Shown here: piece by piece, positions 41,286-50,594 of the stretch
Layout of the letters: the number at the start of each line of letters is the position of its first letter
Position numbering within the stretch: position 1 is the first letter of the stretch
Translations under genes and position numbers: made by a program
Notes under the pieces: model-generated
Told to the model about the DNA's origin: nothing
Database searches by the model: none
Seen by the model: the letters and a program-made list of their open reading frames with translations, nothing else
From: Prorocentrum cordatum
Taxonomy: Eukaryota > Sar > Dinophyceae > Prorocentrales > Prorocentraceae
Direction of reading: 5' to 3'
Assembly (NCBI GenBank): GCA_963575745.1
Contig: CAUYUJ010014751.1
Coordinates: forward strand, 1-64,000
DNA: 64,000 nt

Positions 41286-41829
41286 CTACGGCCGAGAGCT
41301 TTTGCTTAGCGTGTCGCGGCGGCGGCCCCAGCGATGTGCCACGCCCTGCAAGCTGATAGCGTGTCGCTCCGCTCCGCGGGGCGGGATACTTGGAAGAGCG
41401 CGGGACCTTGGCGCTCGGGGACTGGGACGCGGTCAGCGTGTCGCGCCGAAGCAAGGTGAACCAGAATCGGCGGGGCGACACACTAAGCAAGAGTCCCCGA
41501 CGGTATACCCCCTCCGCCCCGAGAAATACTCTGCAACAAGGGCCTCACTACCGCAGGCTTCGCACCGTGAGCAACAGGATGCCTTGCCAGCTCCTTCCTT
41601 GCGGGCTGCCCCACGGTGCCAGTGTTGCGAGGTGGGGATTCATCCATGCCCACCGCATGGGAGCCGACGTAGATATGTTGGATGGATATGCATAGTGCCC
41701 CAACGGGCGGTGGATATGGATATATGTTGACCCCTGGGGGCCCACAAATGTCTATATCCACCGCCTGCCGAACCCCCCGAAAATTGATCCTCCAGGCGGT
41801 GGTCATGTATAAATTCCCGCGTCGGAAGA

Positions 41830-41888
41830 GTGTGTGTGTGTGTCTGTGCGTGTGTGTGCGTGTGTGTGTGTGTGTGTGCGTGTGTGTG

Positions 41889-41930
<42 letters not shown>

Positions 41931-43080
41931 TGTGCGTGTGTGTGTGCGTGTGTGTGCGTGTGTGTGCGTGTGTGTGTGGTGTGTGTGGTGTGCGTGTGCG
42001 TGTGCGTGTGCGTGTGCGTGTGCGTGTGCGTGTGCGTGTGCGTGCGCGTGCGCGTGCGCGTGTGCGTGTGCGTGTGCGTGTGCGTGTGCGTGTGCGTGTG
42101 CGTGTGCGTGCCGTGCGCGTGCGCGTGCGCGTGCGCGTGCGCGTGCGCGTGCGCGTGCGCGTGCGCGTCGCGTGCGCGTGCGCGTCGCGTGTGGTGGTGG
42201 TGTGTGTGTGTGCGTGTGTGCGTGTGTCGTGTGTGCCGTGTGGCGTGTGTTGATCTAGCTTGTACGTGCGTGTACGCAGTTGTGTGCGTGTGCGTGTGCG
42301 TGTGCGTGTGCGTGTGCGTGTGCGTGTGGGCGTGTGGGCGTGTGGGCGTGTGGGCGTGTGGGCGTGTGGGCGTGTGGGCGTGTGGGCGTGTGGGCGTGTG
42401 GGCGTGTGGGCGTGTGGGCGTGTGGGCGTGTGGGCGTGGGGGCGTGTGGGCGTGTGGGCGTGTGGGCGTGTGGGCGTGTGGGCGTGTGGGCGTGTGGGCG
42501 TGTGGGCGTGTGGGCGTGTGGGCGTGTGGGCGTGTGGGCGTGTGGGCGTGTGGGCGTGTGGGCGCGTGGGCGTGTGGGCGTGTGGGCGTGTGGGCGCGTG
42601 GGCGCGTGGGCGCGTGGGCGCGTGGGCGCGTGGGCGCGTGGGCGCGTGTGCGCGTGTGCGAAATGCGTGGTGCGGGTGCGTGTGGGTCGTGTTGGTCTTG
42701 TGGGTGTTGTGGGTGTGTGGGTGTGTGGGTGTGTGGGTGTGTGGGTTGTGTGGTGTGTTGGTGTGTGGGTGGTGTGGGTGTGTGGGTGTGTGGGTGTGTG
42801 GGTGTGTGGGTGTGGTGGGTGTGTGGGTGTGTGGGTGTGTGGGTTGTGGGTGTGTGGGTGTGTGGGTGTGTGGGTGTGTGTGGGTGTGTGGTGTGTGGTG
42901 TGTGGGGGGTGTGTGGGTTTGTGGGTGGTTGGTGTGTGGGTGCGTGCGTGGTGCGGGGCGTGCGTGGTGCGTGCGTTGCGTGCGTGCGTGCGTGCGTGGT
43001 GGGTAAGGTTTGTGTGTGTGTGTTTGTTTGTTTGGTTTGTTTGTTTGTTTGTGTGGTGGGTGTTTGTGTGTGTGTGTGGG
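41830..43080. repeat. TG-based minisatellite: (GT)n, (GTGCGT)n, (GGGCGTGT)n, (GGGTGTGT)n
   Basis: A 1.25 kb block whose unit changes stepwise from GTGTGC through GTGCGT and GCGCGT to GGGCGTGT, GGGCGCGT and GGGTGTGT, ending in GTTT. Very long open frames (His/Thr or Cys/Val) are translations of it. Confidence 0.95.
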
Positions 43081-43264
43081 GTGGCTTTTGGGGGGGCATT
43101 CGTTGGGGTATCCTTTATTCGAGCAGGGGGCCGCGTGCACTCGTGCTCCGTCTGCCGTCGGGAGGGGAGGAGCGCAGCCGCCACCACGGCCCCCGCTGTC
43201 GCCTCGTCGCTGGAACGCCTCGACGCTGGCAAGACAGCGGGGCGGGGGACGGGACAGGGCGCGG

Positions 43265-43532
43265 GGAGGAGGAGGAGGAGGAGGAGGAGGAGGAGGAGGA
43301 GGAGGAGGAGGAGGAGTAGGATTGATTAGGAAAAACAAAAAAAGAGGGAGGAGACGGAAACAGAGAGAGGAGTGAGGAGGAGGAGGAGGAGGAGACGAGA
43401 GAGTAGGAGGAAACAGAGGAGGAGGAGGAGGAGGAGGAGGAGGAGGAGGAGGAGGAAACAGAGGAGGAGGAGGAGGAGGAGGAGGAGGGTGGGGAGGAGG
43501 AGGAGGAGGAGGAGGAGGAGGAGGAGATTAGA
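43265..43532. repeat. (GGA)n tract at the 3' end of the LINE fragment
   Basis: GGA with GAAACAGA interruptions. On the LINE strand it follows the stop codon by about 30 bases as (TCC)n, as in LINE 1. Confidence 0.9.
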
Positions 43533-43563
43533 TTAGCCTCTGCGCTGCGCGCTCCCTCCACGA

Positions 43564-44135
43564 TCACCGCAGGACATTGACCTCCTTGGCCAGTTTCGTG
43601 CGGCCTGGAGCTCGTCCCTTCTCGAGTGCCTTCAAGTATCAAGGGGTCCCAGGACACACAAATAAATACACACAAATAAAAATATGCCCCATATTTTCCC
43701 ATATTTTCTGGGTTTTTGTCTCCCCCACCACTTCCCATATTTTCCTATATTTTCCTGGGAGTCGACGATTAATTGTGTCTGTGTGTTTTTTCCCCTCCTG
43801 AAAGTATTGGAGCCCCGTACGTGTGGGAGGCTCGCACTCTTTGGCAAGCTTGCCAGTCGAGCGGAAGTGGTCCGTGCCTAGGCCACCGCACCTCGAGCAG
43901 GCGAAAATCAGCTCCTTCCGAGAGCCCACCCCCACCTCCCACCACCGCATAGCATGAGAGGGATGCGCCGTGACACCCCGCCTACAAGGCCCCACCTCCC
44001 GCGGGGCACTGGCAGCGGGCGCGACGATCCTGGGGCCAAGGCAGGGCGAGCGGAGCCATTTAATAACGGTGGACTTGCACCTGCTGGCTGGTTCCGAACC
44101 ACAAGTGCGACAGCGCCACTGGCGACGGCGACGGG
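43564..44135 (-). pseudogene. LINE 3' fragment: double zinc tail split by an intron-like element
   Basis: Exon parts 44135-43798 and 43629-43564 join in phase. The first part has WRCRTCGSEPASRCKS then SPC, and FACSRCGGLGTDHFRS then KECEPP, two C-x2-C...C units like the C-terminal tail of dinoflagellate LINEs. The second part gives ALEKGRAPGRTKLAKEVNVL-Arg-stop. Upstream the element is cut by (TCC)n at 44136; there is no RT or RNase H, so it is a dead 5'-truncated copy. It represents a different LINE lineage from LINE 1, whose tail has one such unit recognised. Confidence 0.7.
43630..43797 (-). mobile_element. Intron-like element inside LINE fragment
   Basis: 168 nt beginning GAGGGGAAAAAACACACAGA and ending TACTTGAAG, flanked by AAGTAT on both sides (plus strand). 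Its removal restores the LINE frame (GLQYFQ to ALEKG). A relative lies at 8385-8545 in intron 2 of the channel gene. Confidence 0.7.
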
Positions 44136-45055
44136 AGGAGGAGGAGGAGGAGAAGGAGGAGGAGGAGGAGGAAGGCGAGCGTGCCCAAAAGGGTTCAGAG
44201 AAGGAGGAGGAAAAGGCGGCGGGAATAGAGGAAGTCAAACTACACAAACAAACACTTTCGGAGGTCCACGCGGAGTTCTTGGATCGGCGCTGACCCCCTG
44301 GCGGAGGAGTGTCCAGCGCCGATCGGGCAAATCCGCTGATGGAACAGGGATGAGGGATGGGGGACGGTGGGGGGGGGATACGGAGCGGGGGGAATGGGGA
44401 GAACCATTCTGCAACCAACTGCGAACCCTACCCCTGCGGGTCCAATCGACACTGGGCTATTCGGCGCTCCCGCTGGGGCCCACCCGGCAGCACGCATCCT
44501 GCGGATCCTGAACCCCCGCGGGCGCCTCGGAAATCAGACATGCAGGGGTGCTGCTTTTCTGAACTCGAAGATGCTGAGCTGAGGTCTCACGAGGGCCCCC
44601 CCCCGAAGGCCAATTACCGTTGTCCCAGCTCGCTCTCCTCCGAGGGGGGCAATGCAGGGCGGACCAAAGAGGGGGGCGGCGCGCCAGCAGCTGCCGCATC
44701 GCCGGTGGCAGTGTGTGTGACGCGGCGGTCCTCGGGGCACCCCCGCCCCCGCCGTCGCACCCTGGCGCCCAGGAGGCCCGCGCCGACCACCACCGCCACA
44801 ATGGCTCGGCGCCGAGCAGCCAACGAACCAGTGTGGGGGGGGGGGGCGTTCCAGGATACCTGAGACCCGGGCGCTTATACCTTGTTCACACTGGGCACGT
44901 TCGCCAGGCGACAGGCCCTGGGGCCCTCGCAGATCGAGTCCGCCCAAAAAAATTCAGTAGCGGGTCGTGATCGAGCTGCATTGTGATCGCAACGTCGGGC
45001 ATCAGGGGAGGAGGAGCAGGTTTCTGGAGAAAGCACGTGCGTCTTGATCGTCGTT
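44136..45055. repeat. GGA patch, unassigned sequence and family B-like remnant
   Basis: 44136-44175 is GGA. 44180-44875 has open frames but nothing recognisable. 44880-45010 shares TTGTTCACACTGGGC, GGGCCCTCGCAGATCGAG and CAACGTCGG with family B. Confidence 0.4.
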
Positions 45056-45059
45056 CCGT

Positions 45060-45193
45060 GGAGGAGAAGACAGAGGAGGGGGGAGGCGGATAGGAGAAGG
45101 AGGAGAAGAAGGGAGGGAGGAGGAGGAGGAGGAGGAGGAGGAGGAGGAGGCGCGGGAGAGGAGGAGGAGGAGGAGGAGGAGGAGGAGGAGGAG
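45060..45193. repeat. (GGA)n tract just 5' of LINE 2
   Basis: Two GGA blocks separated by GGCGCGGGAGA, ending about 20 bases before the first codon of LINE 2. Confidence 0.9.
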
Positions 45194-45212
45194 GACTTTG
45201 CGGGACTAAGCT

Positions 45213-46868
45213 GTGCAGCAGAGGACGGCGCGGCGGTGCAGCGGGGCCCACAGGCTTCAAAAGAGAACCCACGCCCCAGGCGGACCCTGGGCGCTGGCGG
45301 ATGACGGGAAGCGCCTCCGGAAGGCCTGGGCTCGAGCGATTTCAGGAGGCACCGACTTGCCAGTGGGGTCGCAAACCCCCACGCAGCATGCCTGTGCGAT
45401 GGCGAGGATATGGATTCGTGTTTCTTGCCTACTGCCTGTCGTCGCCGTGCTGAACCACCTGCGCTGTCAGGCCGAGCGCTGGCAGGGGGCACGTCCTGCC
45501 TGGAGTCCCTTGGAGCTGATGATCACGAACGACGGGGACGAGCTAGTGCACAGCACACGGAGTTATCACCGCGCATGCCGTACCATCCTCGCCAGAGGGC
45601 GAGTATGGTTCAAGGGCGACCTTTACGAGGGCCAGGACGCAGTGGCGAAGCTATGCAGACTGGCGGCGCATCACGGAGTGATTCTCTCACCTACGGTTCT
45701 TCCTACCGAATGTTGTATTCCACGGCGAGGCTTTGTCAAAACATGGTCCTACAACGCGGAGACAATGCTGATGCCAGGACGATTGGACGAAGTTCTTCGA
45801 TATGCCGCTGCAGCTCGAGTGGATGTGCTGGCCCTACAAGGAACGATGCTTTCTATCGAGCAGCAGTGGGAGAGTGAGCACTACATCATTACACCCTCGC
45901 CGAGATCGGCACGACACTTGAAAGACGGTGTGGCCATAGCGATTTCCAAGCGTATTGCTCTCCGCTCAGATATTAAGGTTACACACAGATGGCAGCTGGG
46001 GCGACTGGTCGGTGTCCGCATCACGAGGGGCAAGTACATTGACTTTTACGTTCTCTGCGGCTACGCACCAGCTGACAAGCCCCAAGCTCGACCTATCACT
46101 GCAGCCGCACACAAAGCATGCACAAAAGCTAAAGACGAGTTCTTCGAGAATGTTGGCAAAGCTCTCAGCTACATTCCACAGCGGTGCGCAGTGATCCTGG
46201 CCCTGGACAGTAATGGCAGTATGGCACCTTCTCTGCCGACGGTTGGGTACGCTAGCTCTCGTGGACGGTATCGCCCCCAGTGGACAGACAACGGGCGCCG
46301 CCTTCACGAGGTCCTCTCCCAGTACAGCTTGCGCGCGATCAACACCTTCGGCAGTGCTCGTGGACAGAGCACCACATGGAGGAACCCCGACGGCCAGGGC
46401 GAGACCAGAATCGACTTCATTGCTACGTCGTTGCGCACTGGAGCTCAGGACCGCGCTCATGTGCTACGTGACACTCCTCTTGCCCTGGGCCCCGCTCGAG
46501 ACCACATGATCGTCGAGGCGTCGGTACGAGTGGGCAGGCACTTCCCAAAGCGATCTCCTACGGCACCTACCACGACCTGGAATCGCCAACAGCTAGCTGA
46601 CGCAGCCAAGACATGGAAGCAATGGTCGGAGGCCGAAGCGGATGAAGGCGGCAGTGGTGGACCTATCACGACGACGATCAGCGAAGCCCTACGTTATCAG
46701 GAACGACTCGCTGCTGAGGTCCAATCTATCGATATGAATTTGGCCACCCAGTCACCCACTGAGTTTTACGACAAGCTGGAGCGGGCGGTGGTGGTGGCAG
46801 GCTCTAGTTATGTGCAGGGTAAGACAGAGCGTTCCTACTTCGCCTTTTTCCCCCGAGACGGTGACTAA
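45213..46868 (+). CDS. LINE 2 endonuclease ORF (catalytic Glu replaced)
   Basis: 551 codons; the ATG at 45213 is the first in frame, and the natural start may be later (ATG 45400, MARIWIRVSCLL). The endonuclease/exonuclease/phosphatase fold starts near RGFVKTWSYNAETMLM. It has VDVLALQGTML, where LQET would be expected: the catalytic Glu codon is GGA (Gly). It then has CAVILALDSNGSM (Asp-x-Asn), TWRNPDGQGETRIDFIATS and LGPARDHMIVEASV (Asp-His). It would nick DNA for target-primed reverse transcription; with the Glu lost it is probably inactive. The frame ends at 46868, overlapping the RT frame by 59 bases, in +1 relation at TTTTTCCCCC. Confidence 0.8.
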   Translation: MQQRTARRCSGAHRLQKRTHAPGGPWALADDGKRLRKAWARAISGGTDLPVGSQTPTQHACAMARIWIRVSCLLPVVAVLNHLRCQAERWQGARPAWSPLELMITNDGDELVHSTRSYHRACRTILARGRVWFKGDLYEGQDAVAKLCRLAAHHGVILSPTVLPTECCIPRRGFVKTWSYNAETMLMPGRLDEVLRYAAAARVDVLALQGTMLSIEQQWESEHYIITPSPRSARHLKDGVAIAISKRIALRSDIKVTHRWQLGRLVGVRITRGKYIDFYVLCGYAPADKPQARPITAAAHKACTKAKDEFFENVGKALSYIPQRCAVILALDSNGSMAPSLPTVGYASSRGRYRPQWTDNGRRLHEVLSQYSLRAINTFGSARGQSTTWRNPDGQGETRIDFIATSLRTGAQDRAHVLRDTPLALGPARDHMIVEASVRVGRHFPKRSPTAPTTTWNRQQLADAAKTWKQWSEAEADEGGSGGPITTTISEALRYQERLAAEVQSIDMNLATQSPTEFYDKLERAVVVAGSSYVQGKTERSYFAFFPRDGD

Positions 46869-49782
46869 GATTCAGAAGAAGCAGGCGGCCATTCGATGGG
46901 CCACGAAGCTCGCTGACCAGTCTGCTCCCATGGGCGTCCTCTTCAATGCGCAGGCCCAAGCACGACACCTTTCCAAAGTGGCCAAGAAGGCTACCCGAGC
47001 TGAACGACGGCAGGCTGTGGTGACATTAGCTGCGGAAGCTGACGAGGCGGCCCGAGCCAACGACCCTCGTAAGTGCTACAAGCTCATCGGCCGTATCGCC
47101 CCCAAGCCGACCGCGGCCACCGTGACCGTCATTGGCACTGATGGCAAGCCGTGCATGGATGCGGAGTCTGAGGTGCTGGCTCGCAAGCAGGCCTTGCTGG
47201 ACATCTTCCGCGGCACCGAGATCCCCTTGAACGAGCGACCTACGACGACAGCTACTCCATCGTGTGCTGAGGGTGCGACACCGCTGGCCCACCTAGTGGC
47301 GTGCACGACGGACGACGTGCGCAAGATCATTGACATGATGCCCAATCACAAGGCGGCCCCACCGGTTGATGAAGCTGATGGAGGACACCCCCGACCGCGT
47401 GGCACGGTCGCTGAGTTGTGGAAGCTGGCTGGCACAGTCATTCTTGAACCTCTGCAGGCTTTGGTACAAGGCATCGGCAAGTGCGCGAGTATACCGATTC
47501 AATTTAAGGATGGAGTCACAGCCCAGCTGCGGAAGCCTAAAGGTGATGGCACTAATGCGCGTGACCACTACCGTACGCTGAACATCCTCGACCACCTGGG
47601 CAAAGGCGTCTCCAAGTTTATGGTTCGGCCTTTCGTCTCGGTAGCCTCCTCGAAGATTGAGCCCACGCAGTTCGGTGCCACAGCTAAGCGTGCCACCAGA
47701 GATGCCATAGCCATGATCGACGATATCTTCCGTCGCTTCCGCGTCGCCGTCAAGAACTCTAAATCCTGCAAGATCTTAGTCGGCATATTGGTGGATCTAG
47801 AGAAAGCATTTGATCTTCTGCCACGAGATGCCATCTGGAGTGAAGTACATAGACTTGTCGAGAATGCAGGTTTCACTTTGATGTGCGCTGAGCTCCACAA
47901 CGGCACGTGCTACTTGTTCAAGGATCCGAAGTCTGGGAAGGTAGTCGCCAAACTCGCTGTACAGCTCGGAGTGCGACAAGGCTCGGTCGAGGGCCCCCTT
48001 CTCTTCATTATTGCCTACAACGTGGTGCTGTTGGCGTTGAAAGCTGCGAAGCAGGCGAACTTGGTGGCACCCATCACAGCGAAGCTGGACTTGCAGGAGG
48101 TTACCCAGTGCATTGATGTCTCTCGGATATGCTTCGTGGATGACTTGATTGCGCTGGCTGTCTTTGAGAGTTGGTCGGAGGTCACTGAGTTTATTGCGTT
48201 CATTGCTTCCGTTCTCAAGGCCAAGGACTACCACATGAACATGCCGAAGACAGAGGTCATTGCCGTAGCCACTGGTCGTGGGTCTCGCCGGTTTAACAAA
48301 GATATTATTGCTCGCACTACTGGTGTGCTTTGCGGCGGGAAGCCTCTCCACCCACAGGACGCGGTGCAGTATCTTGGGCTACAGATGTCTGCTACAGGCC
48401 GCAGTGGCGTCACCGTCGACGCGAGGATCAGCAAAGCCAATGTCGCTCACGCACGTCTGGCGCCTAAGGTCTTTCGCAAGGGATTCCTACCAACTGTGCT
48501 ACGAGTACGACTGTGGCAGTCTCTGGTCAGGACGATCGCGCTGTACGGGTTAGAGGTATGCATCCTGAGTGACGGTGCTCTCACCAAGCTTGAACGGTGG
48601 CAAGCGACCAAGCTCCGCAGTGTCACCAAGACCCCTGCGCACCTCTCCCACTTCACGAATGAGGAGGTCAGGATGAAGCACAAGGTTCACTCCATTCAAT
48701 CCGACCTTCGATACAGGCGTCTGCTTTGGTGGCGTGGTCTTCTTTTGCCAGTGTTCAAGCCGACGGAGCCACCGACGGACGCCCCAGTTGCTGTACGCAC
48801 ATGTCTTCTGGGTACACTGTCTTTTGAAAGAGCTGGAGTCACTACTGAACGACAGCGCCAGCTCCTCACTGACTTGTCCTGCCTGCGTGCTGCACTGCCT
48901 CCGAGTATGCGTTGCAGTCCAGATGTGATCGCATCGTTGTCTCCCGAACTGTACGAGTGGTTTCTTGGCCTGCCGAAAGCCAGACTGGCGATGGTGCGAA
49001 GCTTTCGGTCCAGTGTCGAGGAAAAACGCAAAGCATATCATGTACATGTTCATGGAGAACAGGGGGGAGGGCACGGGATAATTGGAGGAGGGGACTGCCA
49101 CGACGAACATGACGCTCATGCTGATGTCCAACATGTATGCCATATATGCCAGCTGGCCTTCCAAAACAGTCGTGCGCTGAACATACACCTCGGTCGAGAA
49201 CATCACGAACATCAAACAGGAGAAGACCCGTCGTCCACACCGTCCCTCACATGTCGTAAATGTGGTGCTAAATTCACTCGCATCGACTCCCTCAAGAAAC
49301 ACGTTCGAGGTCGTTGTCGTGCTGCGGCCGTGGATGCTCAAGCGGTTCTAGTTGTGGCGCCCTCAGAGCCTCCCGCTCCCCCGGCAGAGCGACCGCCAGA
49401 TGTTCGCGGAGGCGTCCGAGGGAGCTCCCGCACCGCCCAGGCAAAAGAGGCTGCGGGGCGAGGACGGGGCCGAGGGCGGGGGCGAGGGCACAGCAGGCTC
49501 CGGCCTGAACACCAAAGAGAAGCAGCTGATGAAGGAGATGGCCAAACTGATCCTTCAGCACGAGGACATCCACAGGTCGAACGCGCGGGACGGCAACGTA
49601 GTGCTGGAGATGGACGGCAAGAGCAAGCTGAAGTTGAGCCTGGACCGCTCCGTCGCCTCCTACGACAAAGAGGGCAAGGCGGCCAAGGCCGAGGCCGAGG
49701 AGCAGGACGAGACCTACCTTGGCAACCCGCAGGGGAAGAAGCCCTAAAAACACTAGAAGCGAAAACGAGAAAAAATGTATAA
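46810..49782 (+). CDS. LINE 2 reverse transcriptase with two C2H2 fingers
   Basis: The open frame is 990 codons; true coding probably begins near 46845, after the frame change. RT motifs in order: HYRTLNILDHLGKGVSKFM, LVGILVDLEKAFDLLP (Asp, about residue 329), LGVRQGSVEGPLLFIIAYN, ICFVDDLIALAVF (Asp-Asp, about 443), NMPKTEVIAV and VQYLGLQM, a complete palm. After a thumb-like region come two C2H2-type fingers, CHICQLAFQNSRALNIHLG with REHH (about 776) and CRKCGAKFTRIDSLKKHVRG with RC (about 814, last His replaced by Cys). No RNase H is seen. From about 49340 the frame is Arg/Gly-rich and overlaps another ORF in a different frame, so the real end may be earlier. A jockey/CRE-like clade cannot be assigned by eye. 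Confidence 0.85.
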   Translation: MCRVRQSVPTSPFSPETVTKIQKKQAAIRWATKLADQSAPMGVLFNAQAQARHLSKVAKKATRAERRQAVVTLAAEADEAARANDPRKCYKLIGRIAPKPTAATVTVIGTDGKPCMDAESEVLARKQALLDIFRGTEIPLNERPTTTATPSCAEGATPLAHLVACTTDDVRKIIDMMPNHKAAPPVDEADGGHPRPRGTVAELWKLAGTVILEPLQALVQGIGKCASIPIQFKDGVTAQLRKPKGDGTNARDHYRTLNILDHLGKGVSKFMVRPFVSVASSKIEPTQFGATAKRATRDAIAMIDDIFRRFRVAVKNSKSCKILVGILVDLEKAFDLLPRDAIWSEVHRLVENAGFTLMCAELHNGTCYLFKDPKSGKVVAKLAVQLGVRQGSVEGPLLFIIAYNVVLLALKAAKQANLVAPITAKLDLQEVTQCIDVSRICFVDDLIALAVFESWSEVTEFIAFIASVLKAKDYHMNMPKTEVIAVATGRGSRRFNKDIIARTTGVLCGGKPLHPQDAVQYLGLQMSATGRSGVTVDARISKANVAHARLAPKVFRKGFLPTVLRVRLWQSLVRTIALYGLEVCILSDGALTKLERWQATKLRSVTKTPAHLSHFTNEEVRMKHKVHSIQSDLRYRRLLWWRGLLLPVFKPTEPPTDAPVAVRTCLLGTLSFERAGVTTERQRQLLTDLSCLRAALPPSMRCSPDVIASLSPELYEWFLGLPKARLAMVRSFRSSVEEKRKAYHVHVHGEQGGGHGIIGGGDCHDEHDAHADVQHVCHICQLAFQNSRALNIHLGREHHEHQTGEDPSSTPSLTCRKCGAKFTRIDSLKKHVRGRCRAAAVDAQAVLVVAPSEPPAPPAERPPDVRGGVRGSSRTAQAKEAAGRGRGRGRGRGHSRLRPEHQREAADEGDGQTDPSARGHPQVERAGRQRSAGDGRQEQAEVEPGPLRRLLRQRGQGGQGRGRGAGRDLPWQPAGEEALKTLEAKTRKNV
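49400..49747 (+). CDS. Hypothetical protein with LILQHEDIHRSN segment
   Basis: 115 codons from ATG 49400 (MFAEASEGAPAPPRQKR). A low-complexity Gly/Glu stretch is followed by KEKQLMKEMAKLILQHEDIH and a charged region (VVLEMDGKSKLKLSLDRS). Composition is natural and distinct from the overlapping RT frame. The stop at 49747 is followed after 27 bases, in the same frame, by the next ORF. I do not recognise a named family. It could be a downstream ORF of LINE 2 or a cellular gene into which the LINE ran. Confidence 0.5.
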   Translation: MFAEASEGAPAPPRQKRLRGEDGAEGGGEGTAGSGLNTKEKQLMKEMAKLILQHEDIHRSNARDGNVVLEMDGKSKLKLSLDRSVASYDKEGKAAKAEAEEQDETYLGNPQGKKP

Positions 49783-50197
49783 GCCCGACGCGTTCCTGAG
49801 GGCGATCCTGTACCACCTGCACGTAGCGCTGAAAGAGAACACCGAGCTGATGGGCGCCGACGTGAACGAGAGCGACGCCTCGGCCGTGAAGAACGCCGCG
49901 GAGATTGTCAACGCCGCGGGCGCTCGCGCTCCCCAGAAGAACTCGTTCCAGGCGACCCGCTGCTTCATGATAGAGTGCAAAGACGAGGAGAAGGACGGCA
50001 AGGTGCGCTGGATCCTGGCGGCAGATCGGCACAGGCAGGTGGTCGAGGCCATCCGCGCGCTGAAGCCAGCCAAGAAGTGGCAAGAGAAGATCGGTCTCGT
50101 GATCGACGACGACTACGCCCCGAGGTCCAAGTGCGCCAAGAAGGTCGAGGAGTTGGCATTCAAGGCCAAGCCCAAGGCCAAAGGGAAGAAGAAGTAA
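49775..50197 (+). CDS. Hypothetical 140-residue protein
   Basis: Starts MYKPDAFLRAILYHLHVALK after an A-rich GAAAACGAGAAAAA. It contains ESDASAVKNAAEIVNAAGAR, CFMIECKDEEKDGKVRWIL, RQVVEAIRALKPAKKW and KIGLVIDDDYAPRSKCAKK, and ends in a Lys-rich KAKGKKK. A well-mixed, helical-looking soluble protein; among the most convincing coding sequence here by composition. No domain is recognised. Same frame as the preceding ORF with two stops between (TAA, TAG), so the two may be halves of one former protein. 50200-50590 after it holds nothing recognised. Confidence 0.6.
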   Translation: MYKPDAFLRAILYHLHVALKENTELMGADVNESDASAVKNAAEIVNAAGARAPQKNSFQATRCFMIECKDEEKDGKVRWILAADRHRQVVEAIRALKPAKKWQEKIGLVIDDDYAPRSKCAKKVEELAFKAKPKAKGKKK

Positions 50198-50594
50198 GAC
50201 TGCGACGTTTACTCGGTATGCTACCGCATAGCTCCGCCTGAGCGGGTATACGCCGTTCACATGTTCTAAAATAGTTTAGAAAATGTTGGCAAGCCAGCTG
50301 AGTTCCCTGAGGCCCGCAGTTGTAAGTTCGTGAGTGTGTTTCACTCGGTTTTTGTGTCGCTTCAGCTTGCCACCAGTGCGTCGGCTAGAGGGCCGTCACC
50401 TGATGCGCGATGCTACTCACCAGAGGGTGAGAGTCTCGCGTGTTGCGTCCAAGTACGTGCACGCGCGCGGGTCTCCCTTTCGGCAGGCTCAGTGAAGGCT
50501 CGCAAGACCTCTTGACCTGGGGTGGCGGTGTCAAAAAAGCGCCTCCGGCGTGCACCGTTGGCTCTGGGGCTTAATTTTCTCTAACTAAGGGGTA

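Noticed and set aside
41483-43338. Very long His/Thr or Cys/Val frames
   Set aside because: Translation of the TG minisatellite in all frames.
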